5,640 nucleotides of DNA from Clostridiaceae bacterium (GTDB lineage: Bacteria > Bacillota > Clostridia > Oscillospirales > Acutalibacteraceae). Of this stretch, positions 1-5,640 are shown piece by piece (position 1 is the first letter of the stretch; each line of letters begins with the position of its first letter). Position numbers and translations under genes: made by a program. A model generated the notes under the pieces. That model was not told where the DNA came from, ran no database searches, and saw nothing but the letters and a program-made list of their open reading frames with translations. The stretch covers positions 1 through 5,640 of the forward strand of contig CAJGBX010000085.1 in NCBI GenBank assembly GCA_904501685.1, in the 5' to 3' direction.

Positions 1-41
1 GCTCCACCCTTTTAGCAGGGCTTCCCTTGAGGCGCTCGATT

Positions 42-70
42 ATATTACCACACACTTTCCTATTTGTCAA
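42..70 (-). promoter_or_regulatory. Outward-facing SigA-type promoter
   Basis: Read on the minus strand, a perfect -35 box TTGACA (65-70) is followed after exactly 17 bases by TAATAT (42-47), preceded by TG plus one base (extended -10). A perfect TATAAT also sits at 39-44, but with a 20-base spacer. Transcription would start near position 35 and run leftward out of the window. The downstream gene cannot be seen. The roughly 35 bases of leader inside the window contain a small CCCT/AGGG inverted repeat (about 9-21) and no start codon with a Shine-Dalgarno. The promoter is divergent from the sleB-like gene. Confidence 0.6.
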
Positions 71-141
71 CACTTTTTTTGCTGATTTTTAAGAAAATTT
101 GACGTAATTTTATATTTAATTAGCAAACTCTTTTGTATATG

Positions 142-170
142 TTGATTTTGTCAGGAAAAACTGTTATTAA
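142..170 (+). promoter_or_regulatory. Possible weak promoter of the sleB-like gene
   Basis: TTGATT (142-147) and TATTAA (165-170) are separated by 17 bases. The second hexamer is preceded by TG plus one base (162-164), an extended -10 arrangement. Each hexamer matches the SigA consensus at 4 of 6 bases. Cortex-lytic enzymes are usually made in the forespore under SigG, but I could not find a good SigG -35/-10 pair here, so the true promoter is uncertain. Confidence 0.3.
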
Positions 171-202
171 AGTCAAAAATATTAATAATAGGACGTACAA
201 AA

Positions 203-874
203 ATGAGAATTAAACACTTAATTTCATCTATATTGATTATAACATTATTTATGGCGTTGCTTTACACATCAGCTGCCGGTTTTTCAAGTATAGGCTCACG
301 AGGTAACGAGGTCAGACAAATACAACAACGTCTTAAGGAATGGGACTACTACAAAGGCAGTGTTGACGGAATATACGGAACCAAAACTCGTGCGGCGGTA
401 ATTAAATTTCAAAAAGCACACAACATTACCCCTGACGGAATTTGCGGAAAGAAGACCTTGGAATTAATCGGCTTGCCTACCGGTGAGGACACCTCGACTA
501 ACGGTTCGAACAACGGATATTCCTCTGCCGACTACCGTTTACTTGCTCGATTGATATCGGCTGAAGCAAGAGGTGAACCGTATTTAGGTCAGGTAGCAGT
601 AGGTGCAGTTGTATTGAATAGAATTGAACATCCGTCATTTCCAAATTCGATTTCGGGAGTTATATATCAGAAGAATGCTTTTTCCTGCATAGACGACGGT
701 CAGTTTGACAAACCTGTTGAAGACAGTGCTTACAAAGCGGCAAGAGATGCATTGAATGGTCTTGACCCAAGTGGTGGTGCGATTTATTATTTCAATCCGA
801 AAACCGCTACAAGTAAATGGATTTGGAGCCGACCTTTGATTAAAACAATCGGGCGGCATAGGTTTTGTGCATAG
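203..874 (+). CDS. sleB: SleB-like spore cortex-lytic enzyme
   Basis: Predicted secreted cell-wall hydrolase of 223 aa that degrades spore cortex peptidoglycan during germination. Known SleB proteins are lytic transglycosylases acting on muramic-lactam cortex. Seen in the sequence: an N-terminal signal peptide (Lys/Arg-containing start, hydrophobic core at residues 6-21, likely cleavage after Ser-Ala-Ala at 23-25); a PG_binding_1 repeat at about residues 30-91 (motif VDGIYGTKTRAAVIKFQ); a Ser/Asn/Gly-rich linker (95-107); and a Hydrolase_2 (SleB/CwlJ) domain at about 110-222. The domain has the signature LISAEARGEP, in which Glu121 is the expected catalytic acid, and a C-terminal IGRHRF motif. 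This is the full SleB architecture, somewhat shorter than Bacillus SleB. The start is supported by AGGA at 190-193, a weak Shine-Dalgarno 9 bases upstream, and by the signal peptide beginning there. No ypeB partner follows; a terminator does. A vegetative hydrolase of the same family is the main alternative. Confidence 0.92.
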   Translation: MRIKHLISSILIITLFMALLYTSAAGFSSIGSRGNEVRQIQQRLKEWDYYKGSVDGIYGTKTRAAVIKFQKAHNITPDGICGKKTLELIGLPTGEDTSTNGSNNGYSSADYRLLARLISAEARGEPYLGQVAVGAVVLNRIEHPSFPNSISGVIYQKNAFSCIDDGQFDKPVEDSAYKAARDALNGLDPSGGAIYYFNPKTATSKWIWSRPLIKTIGRHRFCA

Positions 875-906
875 TTTTATATCATTATAGTAATTTATAC
901 AAACCG

Positions 907-932
907 TAAAGGAGCGGCCAACCGCTCCTTTA
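907..932 (+). terminator. Terminator hairpin after the sleB-like gene
   Basis: A perfect 11-base-pair stem (907-917 with 922-932) closes a four-base CCAA loop. The stem core is GGAGCGG/CCGCTCC in an otherwise AT-rich spacer, 33 bases after the stop codon. The downstream tract (TTTAAATAATTTTATT) is T-rich but interrupted, so it is a good stem with an imperfect U-tract. It separates the sleB-like gene from the transporter unit. Confidence 0.8.
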
Positions 933-989
933 AATAATTTTATTAAAAAATACATTAAAATAATTCTGCAAAATCGTAATATATAGGTA

Positions 990-1018
990 TTGAAAATTTT
1001 ACTTTTAGGGTGTATTAT
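990..1018 (+). promoter_or_regulatory. SigA-type promoter of the transporter/apgM unit
   Basis: TTGAAA (990-995, 5 of 6 to consensus) and TATTAT (1013-1018, 5 of 6) have an optimal 17-base spacer. A perfect TATAAT overlaps at 1016-1021, but with a 20-base spacer. A start site near 1025 would give a leader of about 26 bases before the ATG at 1051, too short to hold a riboswitch. No operator-like repeat is evident. Confidence 0.6.
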
Positions 1019-1050
1019 AATGTTAATTATTTAATATAGTAGGTTTTAGT

Positions 1051-2046
1051 ATGTACGGTTTGGATGTTTTAGTACAAAAAGTCTTTTTAATGACCGTTTT
1101 GGTTATTATGGGATTTATAATGAAAAAGGCGAATAAGCTGGATGCAAAAATGGCCAAAGGTTTTGGTGACACTGTAATTTATCTTACTCAACCGGCCATG
1201 ATAATCTATAGCTTTTTAGAGGTTGATTTTAACAGTCGTACTCTGATAACCTCATTATGTGTACTTATTTTTGCAATTATATTTCACCTTATATACTTTA
1301 TAATTGCCTTTACACTTTATAAAAAAGCGCCCGAAAAGCAACGCACCATTTTACGATTTGCTACGGTTTTTACCAACGCCGGATTTATGGGAATACCGCT
1401 GATTTCAGAGCTTATCAGTCCTGAAGCCGCCGTATATGCAACCTTTTATGTGGTTGCCTTTAATATCTTTAACTGGTCTTTCGGATGCTATCTCTTTACC
1501 AACGATAAGTCATACATTTCAATAAAAAAGATGCTCATAAATCCTGCTACAATTCCGACATTTATCGGACTCGTGCTTTATTTAATTGCAGGACTTTGCA
1601 CGATGCCTGCAGTTTTAACACCAATCATCAATAATTTCCTTGTTCCTGTTGTCAAAAATGACGTTCTTTTTTTACTGAAATCAACCGTAATGCCTCTTTC
1701 AATGATGATGATTGGTATACGTCTTGCCGAGGCAGATTTCAAGCAAATGTTCAAGGATAAATATTTGCCTTTGTTTATTATAATAAGGTTAATTTTAATA
1801 CCGCTCGGTGTTTTAACAATAATGAAACTGATTAGTATTTCAGGAATTTTACCGTCCGATATAATTATTCCTGCGGCTACTGTTTTGATTATTAGTGCAT
1901 CTACACCTGCAGCAGCAATGGCAAATATTTTTGCGGAACGTTATAACGGTGATGCCGTATACGCAAGCAAGCTTGTTTCGGTTACGACATTGCTTTCAAT
2001 GGTAACTATGCCTGCTATTGCCGCTTTAATCAGTATTGTAATTTAA
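1051..2046 (+). CDS. AEC-family transporter (auxin efflux carrier-like permease)
   Basis: Integral membrane permease of 331 aa, the usual length for bacterial AEC proteins, which are secondary transporters of small organic anions such as malate or malonate. The hydropathy pattern suggests about ten transmembrane segments in two halves of five. The first half (residues 7-152) carries the family signature TNAGFMGIPLI at 108-118. Polar loops lie at about 91-100 and 151-162. The second half (about 165-331) begins with NPATIPTFIG and includes STVMPLSMMMIGIRLA at 211-226 and a Pro/Ala-rich segment with Asn302-like polar residues near 285-300 (STPAAAMANIFAERY). These are typical AEC motifs. The start has only a modest AGG Shine-Dalgarno (1041-1043) 7 bases upstream; an internal Met14 would cut into the first membrane segment. 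It lies 16 bases ahead of the ApgM-like gene and is probably cotranscribed with it. Substrate and direction of transport cannot be told from sequence. Confidence 0.93.
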   Translation: MYGLDVLVQKVFLMTVLVIMGFIMKKANKLDAKMAKGFGDTVIYLTQPAMIIYSFLEVDFNSRTLITSLCVLIFAIIFHLIYFIIAFTLYKKAPEKQRTILRFATVFTNAGFMGIPLISELISPEAAVYATFYVVAFNIFNWSFGCYLFTNDKSYISIKKMLINPATIPTFIGLVLYLIAGLCTMPAVLTPIINNFLVPVVKNDVLFLLKSTVMPLSMMMIGIRLAEADFKQMFKDKYLPLFIIIRLILIPLGVLTIMKLISISGILPSDIIIPAATVLIISASTPAAAMANIFAERYNGDAVYASKLVSVTTLLSMVTMPAIAALISIVI

Positions 2047-2047
2047 T

Positions 2048-2053
2048 AAGGAG
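2048..2053 (+). promoter_or_regulatory. Strong ribosome binding site of the ApgM-like gene
   Basis: AAGGAG lies in the 16-base gap directly after the transporter stop codon, with a 9-base spacing to the ATG at 2063. It is the best Shine-Dalgarno in the window and fixes the start. It also suggests that the enzyme is translated more strongly than the transporter ahead of it. Confidence 0.8.
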
Positions 2054-2062
2054 ATTTCTAAT

Positions 2063-3268
2063 ATGAAATATTTAGTTTTACTTTGTGACGGAATGGCCGA
2101 CTATAAGTTTGAAGCTTTAGGCGGAAAAACTCCAATGATGTTGGCAAATAAATCTAATATGGACCGCTTGGCAAAGACATCTACCGTTGGTCTTGCTAAG
2201 ACCGTTGCCGACAATTTAAAACCCGGAAGTGATGTTGCCAATCTTTCTGTTATGGGTTATGACCCTCAAGAGTGCTACACCGGACGTTCACCGCTTGAGG
2301 CGGCAAGCATCGGTATTAATTTGACCGATACAGATGTAACCCTTCGTTGCAACCTTGTAACCCTTTCGGATGAGGAAAAATATGAAGACAAGACAATGCT
2401 TGATTATTCTGCCGGTGATATTTCCTCTGCCGAAGCCGCCGAGATTATAAAGTCGGTTCAAGAGGCGTTTGGCAATGAGATTTATTCATTTTATGCCGGT
2501 GTCAGTTACCGTCACTGTCTCGTTGTAAAGAACGGCACTGTTGATTTAGGTAATATGACACCTCCTCACGATATCTCAGGTCGTGTTATCGGTGAATATT
2601 TGAGCAATCACACTAATGCCGCACCACTGATTGACTTAATGAAAAAAAGTGTTGCTGTACTAAAAGACCATCCTGTAAACCTAAAAAGAATAGCCGAAGG
2701 CAAGCGTCCTGCTAATTCAATTTGGCTTTGGGGTGAGGGCACAAAGCCGCAGATGTGCAGCTTTGAGGATAAATTCGGTGTAAAGGCAGGTATCGTTTCG
2801 GCGGTTGATCTAATAAAAGGTATCGGCAAGCTTGCAAAATGTAATGTTGCCGAGGTTGAGGGTGCAACCGGCTACATAGATACTGATTTTGAAGGCAAAG
2901 CTAATGCCGCTAAGGAGCTATTTAAGAAAAACGATTTAGTTTATCTCCATGTAGAGGCACCGGATGAATGCGGTCACAGAGGTGAGGCTGAAAACAAGGT
3001 TAAGGCAATTGAGCTTATTGACCAACGTATTTTAGGTGCGCTGATTGATGAGCTTGAAAAATACGGTGAATACCGTATACTTATTATGCCTGACCACCCT
3101 ACTCCGCTGATAACTATGACCCACGCACGTGACCCCGTACCCTTTATGATTTACGACAATACCAAGCCTGCAAGCGGCGTTGATACCTTCACCGAGGAAA
3201 CCGCAGCAGCAACCGGCATCTATTATGACCACGGACCGGATATTATGAAAGTTTTATTAGAAAAATAA
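2063..3268 (+). CDS. apgM: Archaeal-type cofactor-independent phosphoglycerate mutase / homoserine-kinase-like metalloenzyme
   Basis: Cytosolic enzyme of 401 aa in the alkaline phosphatase superfamily, expected family length. By family it interconverts 3- and 2-phosphoglycerate through a phosphoserine intermediate using two Mn/Zn-type metals. Visible active-site elements: LCDGMAD with metal ligand Asp9; the nucleophile motif PGSDVANLS with Ser56; TGRSPLEAASIG (73-84); Asp301 and His305 in APDECGHRGE; PDHPTP with Asp344-His345; and His354 in THARDPVPF. Together these match the seven metal/nucleophile positions of iPGM enzymes. The substrate-binding insert lies at about residues 85-255. Close relatives in Clostridia and Bacteroidetes are also classed as proposed homoserine kinases, so a role in threonine synthesis is a real alternative; no thr gene is in view to decide. 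It shares a transcript with the AEC transporter and is followed by a strong terminator. Confidence 0.88.
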   Translation: MKYLVLLCDGMADYKFEALGGKTPMMLANKSNMDRLAKTSTVGLAKTVADNLKPGSDVANLSVMGYDPQECYTGRSPLEAASIGINLTDTDVTLRCNLVTLSDEEKYEDKTMLDYSAGDISSAEAAEIIKSVQEAFGNEIYSFYAGVSYRHCLVVKNGTVDLGNMTPPHDISGRVIGEYLSNHTNAAPLIDLMKKSVAVLKDHPVNLKRIAEGKRPANSIWLWGEGTKPQMCSFEDKFGVKAGIVSAVDLIKGIGKLAKCNVAEVEGATGYIDTDFEGKANAAKELFKKNDLVYLHVEAPDECGHRGEAENKVKAIELIDQRILGALIDELEKYGEYRILIMPDHPTPLITMTHARDPVPFMIYDNTKPASGVDTFTEETAAATGIYYDHGPDIMKVLLEK

Positions 3269-3286
3269 GTTTTATAAAAAAACAAT

Positions 3287-3322
3287 AAATCAGGACCTCC
3301 GGCTAGCCGGAGGTCCTGATTT
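3287..3322. terminator. Bidirectional terminator, perfect 36-base palindrome
   Basis: A 16-base-pair perfect stem (3287-3302 with 3307-3322) closes a CTAG loop between two convergent genes. The plus strand continues into TTAATTCTTTTT; the minus strand continues into ATTG followed by seven T. Both transcripts can therefore use it. Its last base is also the last base of the thioesterase stop codon on the minus strand, so that gene ends right against the hairpin. Confidence 0.92.
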
Positions 3323-3711
3323 TAATTCTTTTTAGAATAGGTTTTTGCGATAAATTTTTCTGCATTTACTATAAATCTGTCATGAGTTCCCTTGCCGATA
3401 ATTCCGGCCTCGTCATAAGCTATAACCTCAAAGCTGATTTTACGTCCGTCAACAGCAGTGACAACACTTTCGACTGTAACAACCATACCGACCGGTGTTG
3501 CACTTAAATGCTCAACATTTACCAATGTGCCTACTGTGGTAAAGCCTTCCTCAAGATTATTTTCAATAGCAACACAGGACGCTTTTTCCATCAGTGCCAC
3601 CATCATAGGTGTTGCAAAAACATCCAAGGAACCCGAGCCGACGGTTTTTGCGGTATTGGTATCATTTACTGTTGCTGTAACAGTACCTTTAAGTCCTACT
3701 GTAATTTCCAT
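3322..3711 (-). CDS. FlK-like hotdog-fold acyl-CoA thioesterase
   Basis: Small cytosolic protein of 129 aa, a single hotdog domain of the fluoroacetyl-CoA thioesterase (FlK)-like group, expected to hydrolyse an acyl-CoA thioester. Seen: VFATPMMVALMEKAS at 31-45, the long hotdog helix; GTLVNVEHLSATPVG at 61-75; and GKGTHDRFIVNAEKF at 106-120. Thr34, Glu42 and His68 fall at a constant offset of 8 from the FlK catalytic residues Thr42, Glu50 and His76, so the triad is complete. The position matching FlK lid residue Phe36 is Ser28, which argues against fluoroacetate selectivity. It starts 5 bases after nfnB. Its Shine-Dalgarno (AGAGG, 3720-3724) is formed by the last codons of nfnB, implying translational coupling. 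It is the last gene of the operon, directly before the shared terminator. The physiological acyl-CoA is unknown; such genes are often annotated simply as thioesterase family protein. Confidence 0.87.
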   Translation of the reverse strand: MEITVGLKGTVTATVNDTNTAKTVGSGSLDVFATPMMVALMEKASCVAIENNLEEGFTTVGTLVNVEHLSATPVGMVVTVESVVTAVDGRKISFEVIAYDEAGIIGKGTHDRFIVNAEKFIAKTYSKKN

Positions 3712-3716
3712 AATTA

Positions 3717-5132
3717 TTACCTCTTTGATAAATATTGATCAATTGCATTTGCGGCAACCTTACCTGCACCCATAGCCGAAATTACTGTCGCGGCTCCGGT
3801 AACGGCATCGCCACCGGCAAAAACACCCTCTATAGAAGTTTGACCGGTAGTTTCCTCTACTATTATACCGCCTTTTTGGTTAACCTCAAGTCCTACAGTA
3901 GTTGATTTTATCAACGGATTAGGAGATGTTCCTATTGACATTATAACAGTATCTACATCCAAAATAAACTCGCTGTTGGGAATTTCTATTGGACGACGGC
4001 GTCCTCTTTCATCGGGCTCGCCTAATTCCATCTTGACACATTTAATTGCCCTTACAAAGCCGGTTTTATAATCCTGTTTTCCTTGTTCTTCGTATCCTAA
4101 AATTTCAACGGGATTATTAAGAAGCATAAATTCAATTCCCTCTTCCATTGCATGCTCAACCTCTTCGCGGCGTGCAGGAAGCTCCTCTAAGGAACGTCGG
4201 TAAACAACATAAACCTTATCGGCACCTAAGCGCAAGGCAGTACGCGCAGCATCCATAGCAACATTACCGCCGCCAACAACCGCAACCCTGCCACCCTTCA
4301 TAATAGGTGTAATCGGATTCTCTTTATATGCCTTCATAAGGTTTGAACGTGTTAAAAATTCATTAGCAGAATATACACCCTTTAAGCTTTCACCGGGAAT
4401 ACCCATAAATTTAGGCAGGCCGGCGCCCGAACCGATAAATACGGCCTCATAGCCCATTTCAAAAATTTCATCAATCGTCAGTGTCTTACCGATAACAATA
4501 TTGGTTTCAATGTCAACACCCATTTTTATCAAGTTGTCAACCTCTTTTTGGACTATTGACTTCGGAAGTCTGAATTCGGGAATACCGTAAACAAGTACAC
4601 CGCCCGCTAAATGTAATGCCTCAAAAACGGTAACCTTGTAACCTATTTTTGCTAAATCGCCGGCACAGGTAAGTCCTGAAGGACCCGAGCCAACAACTGC
4701 AACCCTTTTGCCGTTACTTTCGGCAGTTAAAGGCACCTTATCACTGTGAGCATTATGCCAATCGGCAACAAAACGCTCAAGTCGTCCGATGCCGACCGGC
4801 TCACCCTTAATTCCTCTTACACATTTTGCCTCACATTGCTTCTCCTGAGGACAAACACGACCGCAAACAGCAGGTAAAGTCGACGTTTTGCTGATAACCT
4901 CATAAGCACCCTCAAAATCGCCAACCTTAACCTTTTTAATAAACTCAGGAATCTGAATATTTACAGGACATCCAGATACACAAGTCGGATTCTTACATTC
5001 AAGGCAACGCAATGCCTCATCTATAGCTATTGCCTCATCATATCCTAAAGCGACTTCACAGAAATTATGTGCTCTTAACTCAGGCTCCTGAGTAGGCATC
5101 TCATTTTTAATCAAACTCATATTCGGCTTCAT
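3717..5132 (-). CDS. nfnB: NfnB-like NADPH/FAD iron-sulfur subunit (GltA/SudA family)
   Basis: Cytosolic flavoprotein of 471 aa homologous to the glutamate synthase small subunit. Beside an NfnA gene it is best read as the large subunit of NADH-dependent reduced ferredoxin:NADP+ oxidoreductase, the site of NADP+ reduction and flavin-based bifurcation. The N-terminal domain has two cysteine clusters for [4Fe-4S] centres: C43, C46, C51, C55 and C90, C94, C100, C104. An FAD-binding Rossmann motif VVGSGPSGL lies at 146-154, with Glu171 at the end of the second strand. A second, NADP-binding Rossmann motif VVGGGNVAMDAA lies at 285-296, with YRRS after its second strand (311-314). The FAD-closing motif FAGGDAVTGAATV lies at 438-450. 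Length matches the family. The ATG overlaps the nfnA stop (ATGA), with GAAGG (5140-5144) upstream. No glutamate synthase large subunit is present, so the common label gltA would mislead. Archaeal-type homomeric glutamate synthase or sulfide dehydrogenase SudA are the alternatives. Confidence 0.88.
   Translation of the reverse strand: MKPNMSLIKNEMPTQEPELRAHNFCEVALGYDEAIAIDEALRCLECKNPTCVSGCPVNIQIPEFIKKVKVGDFEGAYEVISKTSTLPAVCGRVCPQEKQCEAKCVRGIKGEPVGIGRLERFVADWHNAHSDKVPLTAESNGKRVAVVGSGPSGLTCAGDLAKIGYKVTVFEALHLAGGVLVYGIPEFRLPKSIVQKEVDNLIKMGVDIETNIVIGKTLTIDEIFEMGYEAVFIGSGAGLPKFMGIPGESLKGVYSANEFLTRSNLMKAYKENPITPIMKGGRVAVVGGGNVAMDAARTALRLGADKVYVVYRRSLEELPARREEVEHAMEEGIEFMLLNNPVEILGYEEQGKQDYKTGFVRAIKCVKMELGEPDERGRRRPIEIPNSEFILDVDTVIMSIGTSPNPLIKSTTVGLEVNQKGGIIVEETTGQTSIEGVFAGGDAVTGAATVISAMGAGKVAANAIDQYLSKR
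3720..3724 (-). promoter_or_regulatory. Ribosome binding site of the thioesterase inside nfnB
   Basis: On the minus strand AGAGG forms the end of the Lys470-Arg471 codons of nfnB, just before its TAA stop. It stands 8 bases upstream of the thioesterase ATG. A ribosome terminating on nfnB would sit on this site, so translation of the two genes is probably coupled. Confidence 0.65.
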
Positions 5133-5640
5133 TTAACTACCTTCTTTTTAAAGAGGTTACAGGTATTTTCATAGCTATGACGCTCAAAATCGCGGTACAT
5201 ACTGCCTCTTGACATTGCCTCGTCAAAATCAACCTCATAGCCGTTAAAATCCGGACCGTCAACACAGGCAAATTTAGTAAATTTTTTACCGTCTTGGTTC
5301 AAGGTCAAACGGCAACCGCCGCACATACCGGTACCGTCAATCATAATCGGATTCATTGAAACTGTACAGGGTATACCAAACGGACGAACGGCTTCTACAA
5401 CAAACTTCATCATAACTATAGGGCCAATTGCGATAACTTCGTCAAACACTTCACCGTTATTTAGCATTTCATTTAGCGGATGGCAAACATTACCTTTTTC
5501 ACCGTAGCTGCCGTCATCGGTAACTAAAAAACAATGGTCAGAGGCTACTTTAAACTCATCCTCTAAAATAACCAATTCCTTATTTCTAAAGCCGATAATT
5601 GATGTAACCTCTGCACCTTGACTGTGTAACTTTTCGACTA
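5129..5640 (-). CDS. nfnA: NfnA-like FAD/[2Fe-2S] subunit (SudB/PyrK-like), 5' end outside window
   Basis: C-terminal 169 residues of the small subunit of NfnAB, which oxidises NADH and holds FAD plus a [2Fe-2S] cluster. The frame stays open to the right edge: the codons before 5575 read GFRNKELVILEDEF, so the TTG at 5573-5575 is an internal leucine and not a start. Seen: TDDGSYGEKGNV and AIGPIVMMKFV, NAD-binding elements of the ferredoxin-reductase fold; then MIDGTGMCGGC and a third Cys in KFACVDGPDF. The cluster ligands are thus one Asp (codon at 5336-5338) and three Cys. This is the unusual ligand set known for NfnA and differs from the four Cys of PyrK. The tail FDEAMSRGSMYRDFE is typical of the family. 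It overlaps nfnB by 4 bases, so the subunits are cotranslated. About the first 110 residues (FAD domain) are missing only because of the window edge. Confidence 0.87.
   Translation of the reverse strand, partial: VEKLHSQGAEVTSIIGFRNKELVILEDEFKVASDHCFLVTDDGSYGEKGNVCHPLNEMLNNGEVFDEVIAIGPIVMMKFVVEAVRPFGIPCTVSMNPIMIDGTGMCGGCRLTLNQDGKKFTKFACVDGPDFNGYEVDFDEAMSRGSMYRDFERHSYENTCNLFKKKVVK

Noticed and set aside
1..16. Minus-strand AGGGTGGAGC, resembling the T-box antiterminator motif AGGGTGGNACC
   Set aside because: The match is partial and lies only about 20-35 bases after the predicted transcript start, with no room for the stem I/specifier region that a T-box needs.
99..120. TTGACG at 99-104 as the -35 box for the sleB-like gene
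   Set aside because: No acceptable -10 hexamer lies 16-18 bases downstream; the AT-rich TTTAAT at 115-120 is only 10 bases away.
635..955. Minus-strand open frame across the end of the sleB-like gene
   Set aside because: It is antisense to the conserved Hydrolase_2 domain, runs through the terminator hairpin and has no family features.
2608..3232. Minus-strand open frames inside the ApgM-like gene (2608-2829, 3032-3232)
   Set aside because: They are shadows of the strongly conserved plus-strand coding sequence.
3458..3775. Plus-strand open frames over the thioesterase (3458-3775 and 3508-3738)
   Set aside because: They lie opposite a well-supported conserved gene and show no recognisable domain or ribosome binding site.
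3717..5132. Glutamate synthase small subunit partnered with GltB
   Set aside because: No large subunit is present, and the adjacent gene is the NfnA/SudB partner with a 4-base overlap.
5129..5575. Complete 148-residue gene starting at the TTG at 5573-5575
   Set aside because: The frame continues open to the window edge with family-typical residues (GFRNKEL), and the family is about 280 aa. TTG is an internal leucine codon.

Overview
The window looks like a chromosomal segment from a low-GC, anaerobic, probably spore-forming member of the Clostridia (Ruminococcaceae/Oscillospiraceae-like). Four observations support this: a SleB-type spore cortex-lytic enzyme, an NfnAB-type flavin/iron-sulfur oxidoreductase typical of fermentative anaerobes, an archaeal-type cofactor-independent phosphoglycerate mutase homologue, and AT-rich intergenic DNA with consensus SigA-like promoters. 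The lineage is inferred from gene content and style; no marker gene is present.

Layout. Bases 1-202 are non-coding. They hold a near-consensus promoter that fires leftward out of the window (about 42-70, minus strand) and the weak upstream region of the first gene. A plus-strand sleB-like gene (203-874) follows and ends at a strong hairpin (907-932). A new promoter (990-1018) then appears to drive a two-gene plus-strand unit: an AEC-family membrane transporter (1051-2046) and, 16 bases later behind a strong ribosome binding site, an ApgM/homoserine-kinase-like alkaline-phosphatase-superfamily enzyme (2063-3268). A perfect 36-base palindrome (3287-3322) with T-rich flanks on both sides separates this unit from a convergent minus-strand operon. 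Read in its own direction from the right edge, that operon is nfnA (5' end outside the window, 5129-5640), nfnB (3717-5132, overlapping nfnA by 4 bases as ATGA) and a FlK-like hotdog thioesterase (3322-3711, 5 bases after nfnB).

How the genes work together. NfnA and NfnB should form the soluble NADH-dependent reduced ferredoxin:NADP+ oxidoreductase, which couples ferredoxin and NADH oxidation to NADP+ reduction. The third gene is a small acyl-CoA thioesterase-like protein with the FlK catalytic triad but without its fluoroacetate-gating phenylalanine; its substrate is unknown. The transporter/ApgM-like pair could serve organic-acid or amino-acid metabolism, but the sequence does not fix the substrate. 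All genes look intact except nfnA, which is cut only by the window edge. I see no mobile element, CRISPR array, tRNA or rRNA. Overall this is an ordinary housekeeping/accessory metabolic region, and I found no convincing new system.
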